A stretch of 64,000 nucleotides of DNA from Perca fluviatilis (lineage: Eukaryota > Chordata > Actinopteri > Perciformes > Percidae). The position numbers and the translations under genes were made by a program. Position 1 is the stretch's first letter. The number at the start of each line of letters is the position of its first letter. Below the pieces are notes generated by a model. That model did no database searches, was not told where the DNA came from, and saw nothing but the letters and a program-made list of their open reading frames with translations. Positions 35,717 to 46,312 of the stretch are shown here, piece after piece. The stretch lies in NCBI RefSeq assembly GCF_010015445.1, contig NC_053119.1:4164788-4228787 (forward strand), read 5' to 3'.

Positions 35717-35862
35717 AGTTAAACTTTATTTTCTGTAAATGCATAACCCAGAAATTAACATAAAACATAATATATAAAACATACTACAGATTATGTAAGA
35801 AGATCTTGTCAATGTTAAATTACAGTTTTCTCTGTGTACATGTATTTGATTCTTCTCCTCAG

Positions 35863-36803
35863 ATGTCCAGCAGCTGTCGGTGGTGAAAGCAGAGGTTCCC
35901 CCTGAGCAGCAGGAGTGGCGCTCCAGTCTGGACCAGGAGGACCCAGAGCCCCCACACATTAAAGAGGAACAGGAGGAACTCTGGACCAGTCAGGAGGGAG
36001 AGCAGCTTCAAGGGCTGGAGGAGGCTGATATCAAGTTCCTGTTCACTTCTGTCCCTGTGAAGAGTGACGAAGATGATGAAGAGAAAGCTCAGTCCTCACA
36101 GCTTCATGAAAGCCAAACTGAGGAGAACAGAGAGGCAGAGAGAGCAGAAGCTGATGGAGAGGACTGGGGAGGACCAGAACCAGCCAGGAACTCAGATCCA
36201 GATAGTCCTTTACAACCAGCTACTCATGACAAGACTTCAGACTCCTCTGAATGTGAGACTGATGACAGTGCAGACTGGGAGGAGACTAGGGAACCTCAGT
36301 CAGGTTTAAACCCTCTGCAAAACAATGAAGTAGCTGTAAGTGATCTGGAATGTAACACTGGAAACACATCAGTTAGCTCCTCTGAATGTGCTGGAAGCTT
36401 TGGCCACAAGAAACCTCTGCAGAACCACTCTGGAGTCCAAACAGGAGGGAAATCATTTTGTTGCTCAGTTTGTGGTAAAAGATACCTTCGTAAAAAAACC
36501 TTAACGACTCACATGAGACTTCATTCAGAAGAAAAATGTCTCACCTGTTCAGTTTGTAAAGCAAGTTTCAGTACGCCTAGCAATTTGGTTAGACACATGA
36601 GAATCCACACAGGGGAAAAACCATTTAGTTGTTCAGTTTGTAGTAAACGATTTACAGACCCTAGCAATCTGAAGCAACATCTGAAAAGACATTTGATTGT
36701 CCACACAGGGGAGAAACTATTTAGTTGTTCAGTTTGTAGTAAAAGATTTGCACAAAAGGGAAATCTGAAACAACACTTGGCCATCCACACGGGAGAGAAA
36801 TAA
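35863..36803 (+). CDS. C2H2 zinc-finger protein, last exon (gene E, VQQL family)
   Basis: Open exon after TTCTTCTCCTCAG, adding 312 residues; with first exon c the product would be about 377. Order: [37 protein letters not shown], acidic linker, four fingers (about residues 262-377). Helix positions (-1,2,3,6): RKTT, TSNR, DSNQ, QGNQ. Finger three is unusual: after a normal Cys2His2 spacing (HLKRH) it carries four extra residues, LIVH, before the TGEK linker, as if two finger ends were fused. The frame stops at TAA directly after HTGEK, at a TTAA-type repeat. A remnant of the expected tail lies 300 bases downstream. Nuclear DNA binding is inferred from the family. Confidence 0.87.
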
Positions 36804-36810
36804 TTATTTG

Positions 36811-37100
36811 TTAAAGGTGCAATATGTAATACTGACAGCCAGCATTTAAAATGGTTACTGCAGTCCAAATTCAGAATACTGGAGAGAGCTGGCCCCTCCT
36901 TCCCAGACTCAAAGTTTACAGGGCTGCCAGGTTGAGAACGCTGAACCCAGTGTCCCATAATGTCAATCAGAATATTTACATGCACTTAATATTCCGGTTT
37001 TTGCCCTAATTCCAAAAAAGACAATATTCCAACTAAGCTGTTTACGGGGCTAATGAAAGTGAATATTCCACTAATATTCCCGTTTACATGTAGCGTGCAA
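36811..37100. mobile_element. TTAA-type MITE insertion after gene E
   Basis: Starts TTAAAGGTGCAATATGTAAT and runs through ACTGACAGCCAGC and a TTTACATGCA segment. The same sequence follows gene B in inverted orientation (about 13050-13105 and 11560-11736). It separates gene E from its old tail. Confidence 0.6.
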
Positions 37101-37103
37101 AAC

Positions 37104-37175
37104 ATTTGATTTGTTGGCGAGAGCAGCAGAGATAAATCAAACTCTAGAGATGCTTGTTGAGCCAATTTCTTTTGT
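37104..37175 (+). pseudogene. Displaced 3' tail of gene E
   Basis: Reads TTTGTTGGCGAGAGCAGCAG then AGATGCTTGTTGAGCC, matching the tail and 3' flank of the zinc-finger exon ending at 50458 (GTGTTGGTGAGAGCAGCAG, AGATGCTCACTGAGAC). It is the expected continuation of gene E before the MITE. Confidence 0.6.
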
Positions 37176-37759
37176 TTTTGCTTTACTGTAAACGCTGTGT
37201 TTTTTTGCCACTGAAAGAGAAGTGTGGTTAAGTGTGTTCATCTTTGTTTCTTCTTCAACATGGCCCACAACTGATCTCATCTCTTTGATATTTCGGAGTG
37301 ATTCTGCTTCTATGTGCACCTCCAGGGAAGGAGAATCTGGCACGTTCACTCATTTCAGCAAAGATTTCAGTTTCGTTTCTCTGTTTAATCTATATTTACT
37401 AGAAAAAATATTGTAACAACTGCTCAAGTAATCTGTTCAATTTCTGTTAAATGCACTATAACAAACAGTTGTAAAGTTAAGCAAATGTTTTCACCACAAT
37501 AACTGCAGTTCAAGGCTGTACTTCTATAATATTTGCCACTGTTTTGGTAACTGTGTTGCTTAGGAAACACTTTCTTTGTTTTGTATACATGTAATTCAAT
37601 GAAATTTAAACTTTGTAGCTCTTGTAAAAAAGATTTTTTTTATTTATTCCACTTAGTCTTTTCTTAAATAGTTTTTGCCCATCATGTCTGTCAGTTTTAA
37701 TAACTTTGTTCTCTCCAAGTTAATATCTGAGATCTGGGAACAAGGTTTTAAAATAAAAT
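37176..37759. other. Intergenic, no gene seen
   Basis: The segment at about 37185-37300 matches 4400-4530 in inverted orientation. The rest is AT-rich and unassigned. Confidence 0.4.
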
Positions 37760-38300
37760 TAAAATAGCCCCACATCATCACATGCCCTTCACCATACCTA
37801 GAGATTGGCATGGGGTACTTTCCATAAAATCATCTCTAAGTGCAAATCAGCTATTAGGCTAACCGACATAAAATGTGTTGATGTGGGGGTATGGTGAAGG
37901 GTATGTGATGATGTGGGGGTATGGTGAAGGGTATGTGATGATGTGGGGGTATGGTGAAGGGTATGTGATGATGTGGGGGCGCTATTTTAATTCCAAAGGC
38001 CAAGGGAACTTTATCAGGATGCATAGTATCCTGGATCCATGAAATAACTGGCCTTTAAAAATAAAAGTCTGCCTGCCTCTATGGGAATTTAACACAGGGG
38101 TGGACTGACTTTTGTTGCTTTAGACATTAATGGCTGTATGTTGAGTTATTTTGAGGGACAGCACATTTACACTGTTATACAAGCTGTACAGTTAATACTT
38201 TACATTATAGCAAGGTGTAATTTCTTAAGTGTTGTCCCATTAAAAGATATAATGAAATATTTACTAAAATTTGAGGGGTGTACTCACTTTTGTGAGATAC
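37760..38300. mobile_element. Tc1/mariner-like element fragment with 30-bp tandem
   Basis: Related to 16261-17018 (CCTTCACCATACCTAGAGAT, AAGGGAACTTTATCAGGATG) but with another end, GGGGTGTACTCACTTTTGTG. A 30-bp unit starting GATGTGGGGGTATGGTGAAG is repeated three times at 37880-37969. Confidence 0.55.
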
Positions 38301-38797
38301 TGTACTTCTCATTCACTGATCAGCAGATTCCATCATCTCTTCAATCGAGGTTAAAGCTGAAGTGAAATATCTAGGAATAGTTTTATCTAAAAATGCTATT
38401 AGAAGGGAAGATGTTAATTTTTCTAACCGTTTAATAGATTTGAAGAAATCTTTGAGTGGCTGGCTTACCAGAGATCTCCCTATCTTTGGTAGAGTCACTC
38501 TGTCTAAATCAGAAGGTATTTCCAAAGTAATTTATCCATGTCACTCCCTGTATGTTTCTTCTCGTAATGTTAAGAAAGCCAATTCAATTGTTTTCCAATT
38601 CCTGTGGAAAAACAAAACCCATTATATTAAGAAATCACAGCTGGTTAAAGTGTATGATATGGGTGGTATTAAAGCATTGGACTTTGAATCAATGTTTGGG
38701 GCCTTTAAGATTAACTGGTTGAAAACATATCTATCACAACCAGATTCTATGTGGTTCCACATACCTATACATCTATTTAAGAAAGTAGGAGTGCTTG

Positions 38798-39110
38798 TGT
38801 AATGGGAAAATTACATTTAAGCCTAATTCCTTATATTTTTATGTTTAATTCGTACTTTACTTCTCTCACAAATGCTGAAAGAGTTGATCTCATTTCCCAC
38901 ATGCAGATTTTGATTCTAACTGCTGAGACGTCCAGTCTGGAACATAATGTGAGCACTGTTTGTCTGAACAGATAGGGGGCTACAAGGTCACCCTAAAACT
39001 CTCTTACAGGGAGGAGGAGGTGAGATGGCTCCGAGATGTCTCTTGTGTTTTTTCTGATTGTCTTCATGTGTATCAGATTGCCTGTAAGAACTGCAGCGTC
39101 ATAATAATCT

Positions 39111-39153
<43 letters not shown>

Positions 39154-39384
39154 GTCACTCTGAAGATGTATATAAGCCTGGTGTTCTTGTTCACTTATTT
39201 GAGAAACTGACTCCACACTGGGCTGCGGCCTTTTGTGAAATCATGTTGCTCCTATATTTGCAAATATATCTTTTTCAATAAAATACAAAAACCCAACTTG
39301 GCTTTAGTCTCAGTCTGTCTTATTTGTTTCAATTTACTAAACTCTGAAATTTCCCCCCCTGCTCCAAAGGAAACTTCCACTAAA
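38798..39384 (+). mobile_element. Solo LTR inserted in the L1 ORF2
   Basis: 587 bases starting TGTAATGGG, with TATATAAG near 39171 and AATAAAATAC near 39278, and a decayed end CCACTAAA. Flanked by CTTG on both sides (38794-38797, 39385-39388). The L1 reading frame continues (GVL then DFLLQ) across one CTTG. A second copy is at 45456-46060. Contains a (GT)n run (39113-39152). Confidence 0.85.
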
Positions 39385-39621
39385 CTTGATTTTCTTCTGC
39401 AATGTGATTTTGAGGTGACCAAAATTCCTGCTAAGTTGTCAAACTTCCACAAACAAGTTCTCCAATATTGGAAAATGATATTTACCCACAACTTTTCTCC
39501 ACATGGATCCACCTTATGGAACAATAGGGTCATTATAATCAATAGGAAATCATTGTTCAGGTATGATTGTTATCAAAAGGGCATTATTTTTGTGAATGAT
39601 ATTATAGATGATAATGGTAAC

Positions 39622-40205
39622 ATTTTCAGAATCAGAATCAGAAAAGCTTTATTGCCAAGTATGTTTACACACACAAGGGATGTGTCGTGGTATCGTAGGT
39701 GCAAGTCACATTAAAGCATTAAAGCAACATACACAAACACCGAGTCGCCATATGTGGCGCCATCTCAACTCTCTCCTAACTCTCGCAACAGATACAGCAT
39801 GACATTGGGAGAGGAGAGGGAAACAAAAAAGCGGCTCTCAGACTATCCTCATAAAGATAAGGACAGTGTGGGAACAGGAAAAAACATCTCAGCACATAAG
39901 CACACAACAGTACATTTGCACTGCTGCACATAACATAACATAACATAACACAATACAACATAACATAAATGTACAGTTGCACATTTCGCGGTGAAGGCGT
40001 GGGACTGGGGGTATAGGGCGTGGGGGAGGGGTTGGCCTGCTGAGAAACGCACAGCCCGGCAGCCCACTAGTGTCTCAGTCCCAGAATGTCATAGCGATAA
40101 CACAGCACGTTGCCGTGGAGACACCCCTGAACAGTCCAGAACCGATACGAAAATCAGCAGGCACTGGGGAAGACGGGGGAGGAACAAGAGCGTCTCGCTT
40201 GCAGA
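39622..40205. mobile_element. LINE 3' tail and low-complexity insertion in the L1
   Basis: Begins CAGAATCAGAATCAG followed by AAAAGCTTTATTGCCAAG, the reversed tail of a LINE family common in fish, and ends near an (AT)n run at 40207-40228. Contains an (ATAAC)n patch at about 39930-39965. It separates two pieces of the L1 ORF2. Confidence 0.55.
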
Positions 40206-40595
40206 AATATATATATATATATATATATTGGAATATAAAGCTTTTTTAGACAAATATAATTTAAACTGTACATATAGAGAATACAACAAGATCTGTAAAG
40301 CAATACCTGTACCATTATTACAGTTAATTCAAAACACATTGTTATATGCAAGGACAATACCCTTACCAACTTTACCAAATTTAGTTATTAATGATTGTAC
40401 TTTATTTGACAATAAATGTAATAATAAATATATTAGTGATGCTTTGAAATCTTAATTATGTTTTGGTTATAACAGAGGATTGTGTGTACAGGTTCCGAGC
40501 ATGGACGCATTGTCCATAGAAAAAGCACATTTCAAATTCATTAAATGGCCCATTTCCCCAAAAGTCAAAGAGACTCACTTTAAAATAATCTATAA

Positions 40596-41064
40596 CAGAG
40601 ATCTTCAACAGGGGGTCCGGGACCCCTAGGGGGTCCTCAGAGTTACTGCAGGGGGGGCCGCCAAATTATTGTTAATTTTTTGAAAGTTTCCAACAAAATT
40701 AAAATATCTTAATATGAATCCAGCATAGATAAATCAGCTTCACAGTTTGTGAAAACCCCCCACTGAGGATAGGCTTTCTGGCCCAGGTAAGGTAGTAACT
40801 AAGATCCACAGATACAGTTCATCCTAAGGATTCACTGTGCCACATGTATGTTTTACATTAAAACATTATTTATAATTATTATTTTAATAGCTTAGTATTC
40901 TATGCACTAAAAAAGTATGTATAAAGGCTTTAGACTGCCCAACGTTGTTGTAGGCCCAGTTTAATATGCAACTTAATTTTATACATTATATATAGTATGG
41001 GGGTCCTGCTCCATCTCTTTTTAAGTTGAGGGCTCCCTGGCTTAAAAAACGTTGAAGACCCCTG
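40596..41064. mobile_element. hAT element with 8-base target duplication
   Basis: Ends CAGAGATCTTCAACAGGG and inverted CAGGGGTCTTCAACGTTT, flanked by ATCTATAA at 40588-40595 and 41065-41072. The L1 frame (THFKIIY then RVSDFLRRRF) continues across the site. Confidence 0.9.
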
Positions 41065-41716
41065 ATCTATAAGATATATCGGGTCTCTGACTTTCTTAGA
41101 AGAAGATTCAAATTTGATGTAGACCCTTGTGTTTTTTGTGAGGTGGCTGATGAGACTCTGGAACACATGTTCATTTTTTGCCCTGCTTCCTGTCTGAGAT
41201 ACATAATTGGCTGTCACTTAAGATGGATAATATCCTTACTCTCACCTTGCCGCACATCCTCTTTTATATGGATAATATAGATTCATCAGTATCAGACTCA
41301 GTCAATATGATTATTCTAATGGGTAAATATTCATTGTAGTAAGTGGAGATGTTCTAAGCCTTCCTTTGTTTGGTTTATAAATTACTTTAAACAGTTTTTT
41401 TCCTCACTGAAAAAGATCAAATCTACTAAGACTGTAAGGAAAATGTGTAGTGACATATCTAGGAAACTACTGTTTTGATTGGTCTCTCCTTGTGTGCCGC
41501 TCTAAATGTTAATTTTACTTTCTCTAGCCTTTTTGCTTTTGACTTGTGTATTTTAAGCAGCTCCCCCTTTTTGTTTTGTTCTTTGTTGTTTATTTTGCTC
41601 AGGTAATTTTTTCTTGTACATTTACACCATTTGCATTGTATATATGCATGTATATCCTTTTCCCCAATGAGAGTTTTGTATGTTGGTGTTTTTTGTCAAT
41701 AAAAAAAAAAAAAAAA

Positions 41717-42391
41717 GACCCAGGCGGAACCAGGGCATGCTGGGAAATGCCGGCTTCTCAGCTGACTCAACATGATGACGTTTTATATAACTTTTTTTAT
41801 TGATTTTGAAATGGAGGAATTTTAGCCTTGTCTGATTTAAAGGCTTATTCTGTACATAACACGTTTTGTGGCTGATAGTGACGTTTAGAAGTCAGATAGA
41901 CTAAGTCTGTTCAGATTACAGATCATATACAGTGTGCTGTTAATTAAAATCAGCACCAGATCGCATGTGGAGCATTTAGACAGCTACTCTGTCATAATAA
42001 AAACAACCGGAGTAGTGTAGGAGCGGATATATGGGTCTGATAACATTTTTATTAAATCGCAATCGGACCACAGCGTTTCTGTCACTTCCTGTTCATCCTG
42101 AAGGCTGCTGGAAACTGCCCGACCTGACAGCGGACTTTTGTCACCGCCCACCGGCAGCTCTCGTCCACCTTACAGGTGGGGCAGTTCATCTCAAACGAGC
42201 CTTGGTTGTGTTCCGGATAAACCTGCTGAACCTGAACGGACTTTGTGCTGCTCACCTTTGCTCTGAATGTTTTACCTCTGACTCATCTCCCGGTAGCTAC
42301 ACAACTATTGACGTTAGCTGGTCAGTAACACAGTTTGAAGGAGAGCAAACGGTGTTTTTGACGGAGGAAAAGTTTCTGTCGTTGTGTGAAA
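41717..42391. other. 5' flank of first exon d
   Basis: The last 200 bases match the flank of first exon b in inverted orientation (for example the CTCATCTCCCGGTAGCTA region). A 122-residue open frame at 42031-42399 runs into the first exon's leader and is not supported by the other copies. Confidence 0.45.
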
Positions 42392-42584
42392 ATGACTAAA
42401 GTCCAAATGCTGAGAGCGTTGGTGGAGCAGCGACTAACTGCGGCTGCTGAAGAGATATTTGGGCTGTTTGAAAGAACGATAGTAGAGTACGAGGAGGAAC
42501 TTTGTCGTTCAAAAGAGAAGAACGAGCGACAACAGAAACTACTGGACGCTGTTTTCAACCCTCAGCTTCGGTTACACAGAGCAG
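42392..42584 (+). CDS. First coding exon d, plus-strand zinc-finger gene
   Basis: 193 bases, MTKVQMLRALVEQRLTAAAE through CRSKEKNERQQK to FNPQLRLHRA, donor GT at 42585. Nearly identical to first exon b (19608-19800), differing for instance at TIVEYEEEL against TIAEYEEEL. The next last exon on this strand is 49232-50458, which is corrupted, so an intact product from this pair is doubtful. It could instead splice to the exons at 62.3 or 63.1 kb. Confidence 0.82.
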
Positions 42585-42660
42585 GTTTGTTACCTTTACT
42601 TCTTCTCTCTGTTCACACTCTGGTTATACTGACATCAGACCCATATTATATATTGGGGGG

Positions 42661-42712
42661 ACAGATGCCCTGAAAGTTGGCCCATATATGGGCCAACTTT
42701 CAGGGCATCTGT
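42661..42712. repeat. Perfect 52-bp palindrome
   Basis: The arm ACAGATGCCCTGAAAGTTGG plus CCCATA is followed at once by its exact reverse complement, with no spacer. Four more bases (GGGG/CCCC) extend it on each side. It lies 77 bases into the intron after first exon d. The paralogous intron after exon b (19520-19560) has only a single, non-palindromic copy of the arm. Confidence 0.95.
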
Positions 42713-43499
42713 CCCCTCAATCATTCAATAGCGCCGAGATAGAAAAGGTGGCACAGCGGCATAAATCGATCCCCCGGCGGCACTGACCGCTCCCAACACC
42801 GACAGGTCTGTGCCGGCTTGTGTACCATTTAACAGCAGGAGGAAGTGGTAACGTTAGGCAACAGTCAGTGACAAACCGTTTACTAATTTCACATATCCTT
42901 GCGGATGTACCTGAAGTATTAGAGCTAACATGGCTATTGTTGGCCTCTGCGAAAATACATTATTTATTAAGTTTTGCCATAGGTGTTATTATACAAATAA
43001 TTACAAAAACCCACAAACCTTACATAACCCAAATGAGTGTAAGAGACATGTAACATACAGTATACAAAGACTATTTGACATACATAAATATAGCTTGTGA
43101 ACACAAAGAACATAAAACATATAAAGACAGTATGTGACTAAGTTTACAACGGGGATGGGGGAGGAGGTGTGTGCATGAATAGGCGCGTCGGTGTGTGTGT
43201 GTGCATGAATAGGCGCGTCGGTGTGTGTGTGTGCATGAATAGGCGCGTCCGTGTGTGTGTGTGTGTGTGCATGAATAGGCGCGTCCGTGTGTGTAAGTGT
43301 GCGTATGATGAGTGTTTTTGTGATTATATTATGAAATGTTGTGAGTCATGGTACTGTGTTATAGATATGAGAGGGAGTGGGTATGAAGCTTTGAGTATGT
43401 TGGATTAGGTGAGGCTCACCAGAAGGGAGGGAGAGAAGGAAAGATGGGAGGAAGGAGTGGGGTGGAGCTTGGTAGGAGGGGTATTTATCTATGGGAATT
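42713..43499. other. Intron-side sequence with minisatellite
   Basis: Mostly unassigned. A unit GTGCATGAATAGGCGCGTCG is repeated four times at 43171-43296 with spacing 30, 30 and 37 bases. Confidence 0.6.
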
Positions 43500-45455
43500 G
43501 AGGAGCAAGGTGAAAGAACCAGTTATTTCACCATCACTTGCTCCAACCAGTTCAAGAGCCTTGGTGTCATACTGGACAATATACTACTCATTTAGTGCGC
43601 ACATAAACAGTATTTCTCAAAGTGCCTTTTTCCATCTAAGGAGCATTACACAGCTTCGCCCAGCGCTCACCCAGCAGAGTGCAGAAGGCCTTGTCAATGC
43701 GTATGTGACATCCCGCCTTGACCACTGCAATTCCATCTTGTCTGGAATCCCTAATAAGCTACTCCACTGGCTCTAGTTCATTCAGAATTCTGCAGCGAAG
43801 ATTATAACATGCTCCAAATCCACTAGCCATGTAACACCATTGATTATGCAACTGCACTGGCTTCTAGTTGCCTACAGAATACGTTTCAAAGTCCTGGGGC
43901 CTCATGTATAAACGTTGCGTACGCACGAAAAGCTTGCTACACTGGTTTTAACGGACACTTTTGTGATGCAAACTGTTGAGCAGTCGTGAGAATGTGTGGG
44001 CCTTCCACAAAGTCTTGTCTGGCTCTGTAACGTGGCGAATTCTAAGTGGAAAGTGCCAAAACTCTAGCCTAGAAATCTAGACGCACCCTAGTGGCAGCAA
44101 ATTTATTCTGCAGCCAGGGTCAGTCTAGGCACTCTCCATTTGGCTTGCGAGCTGGAAAAAACAAATTTTGGTCAGGCCAATAACATCGTGTATAGAGCCA
44201 GCCAATGTTACAAAATAAAATTTCCACTTCACTTACTGGCATATGTCTGTGACGTTGTCTATGAAAAAAACATAATTATATGCGCTGATACTCCATAAAA
44301 GTTTATGTGGATAATGTTTTTACATCTTTCACACTATTAACTGTTTAATTCGCAGGCTACTTAACCTCCGTTAAACATGAGGACAGGAAATGTATGATAA
44401 ATCCACTTAGAACATACTTTCAGTCATCCTCTGTATTTCCCATAGATGAAATGTCGTATTCACTGTTAGAGAAAAATCGATATATCTATCGTGATATGAG
44501 ACTAGATATCGTCTTAGATTTTGGCTATCGTAATATGGCATAAATGTGGTCTTCTCCTGGTTTTAAAGGCTGCATTACAGTAAAGTGATGTCATTTTCTG
44601 AACTTACCAGACTGTTGTAACTGTTCGATTATTTGCCTTTACCCACTTAGTCATTAAATCCACATTACTGATGATTATCAAAAATCTCATTGTGTAAATA
44701 TTTTGTGAAAGCACCAATAGTCAACACCACAATATCGTTGCGATATCGAGGTATTTAGTCAAAAATATCATGATATTTGATTTTCTCTATATCGCTCAGC
44801 CCTACTCACTGTGCAACAAAAAGATTGGCACGGAAAATGCAATAGTGTCTGTGAGTCTGTAGTTGTTGAGGCTCGTACAGCACAGTAGGGTTGGGTACCT
44901 TTCGCATCTGAACCAATACCACTACCGATACCGGTACCTGGAATTCGGTTCCGGTACCCAACGGTACTTTTTTCGGTACTCTCGCTCTGTAATTACAAAA
45001 AAAAATATTTGAGTTGTAGAAATAATTCCAAACCTATTTACTTAAAACATTATGTTATTTATTTAGAATATTTTACACTGACAGAAATTAAACACAAACA
45101 AAAATAAAACCCCTCCCTCTCTCCTCCCAAACCCGTCCCTACAACCTATTAAATTGAATAATTATTCTACTTTTATTGTTGTATTTGTATATTATTCTAT
45201 TTTAGCCTGTTTTATTTTCATCATGACCATTTTTAATTGCTCTTTAATGTTTCATGTAAAGCACTTTGAGTTGCCTTGTTGCTGAAAGCTGCTGTAGAAG
45301 TAAAGTTGCTTTGCCTTACAACCTCAGCCTGTCAGTCAGTCACCAGGGCACAGAAACCACCGTTGTGCCTGCTCGCGTCAGAGGAAGTGTAACGTCAACA
45401 GCGCCGCGACCGCTTTCGCCTCGCCGTTAATATCCTATCGCAGCAAACGCTGTCT

Positions 45456-46060
45456 TGTAATGGAAGTTTCCTGTTGCAGCAGGGGAAGAGTTTTCAGAGT
45501 TTAGTAAAGTGAAACAAATAGACAGTTGGAGACTAAAACCAAGTTGGGTTTTTGTATTTTATTAAAAATATATATTTGCAAATAGGAGCAACATGATTTC
45601 ACAAAAGGCCGCAGCCCAGTGTGGAGTCAGTCCCTCAAATGAGTGATCAGAACACCAGGCTTATATACATCTTCAGAGTGACAGCACACACGCACTTGGA
45701 TTATTATGACGCTACAATTCTTACAGGCAATCTGATACACATGAAGACAATCAGGAAAAACACAAGAGACATCTCGGAGCCATTTCACCTCCTCCTCCCT
45801 GTACGACTTTCACCCCCCCCCAGTTACATCTTAACTGGCATGGGAAAACTAGAGCTAGTTTTAGGGTGACCTTGTAGCCCCTATCTGTTCAGACAGACAG
45901 TGCTCACATTATGTTCCAGACTGGACGTCTCACAAAGTTAGAATCAAAATCTACATGTGGGAAATGAGATAGACTCTTTCAGCATTTGTGAGAGAATTAA
46001 AGTACAAATAAAACCTAAAAATATAAGGAATTATGCTTAAATGTAATTTTTCCCATTACA
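45456..46060 (-). mobile_element. Solo LTR, second copy
   Basis: On the minus strand it runs from TGTAATGGG to CCATTACA (605 bases), flanked by GTCT at 45452-45455 and 46061-46064. It is the same family as 38798-39384, sharing GGGCTGCGGCCTTTTGTG and TATATAAGCCTGGTGTTC. The related element at 57.4 kb has the uninserted site (AACGCTGTCTGGGTGAAG). Confidence 0.9.
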
Positions 46061-46166
46061 GTCTGCGTGAAGTTTTTAAAAACTGTAACCACACTTGAAA
46101 CCACTTTATCGGCATCGCTGTGACTCAGCGTGACTTCAACAAAACTGTGGAGCTGACGTAGTTTAC

Positions 46167-46312
<146 letters not shown>

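Larger units (their letters stand above)
38318..41716 (+). mobile_element. L1-like LINE, ORF2 3' half, interrupted three times
   Basis: Frame pieces in order: KYLGIVLSKN, GWLTRDLPIFGRVTLSKSEG and VFQFLWKNKTHY (38362-38797); DFLLQCDFEV and FHKQVLQYWKMIF (39385-39620); FLDKYNLNCTYREYNK (about 40230-40455); KAHFKFIKWPISPKVKETHF (to 40595); and DPCVFCEVADETLEHMFIFC (from 41073), a Cys/His-rich C-terminal motif as in L1 ORF2. It ends in a poly-A run at 41701-41716. Interruptions: solo LTR 38798-39384, LINE tail about 39622-40205, hAT 40596-41064. It is 5'-truncated near 38318. Confidence 0.85.

Noticed and set aside
42031..42399. 122-residue open frame upstream of first exon d
   Set aside because: Lies in 5' flank shared with first exon b, where the frame is not kept.
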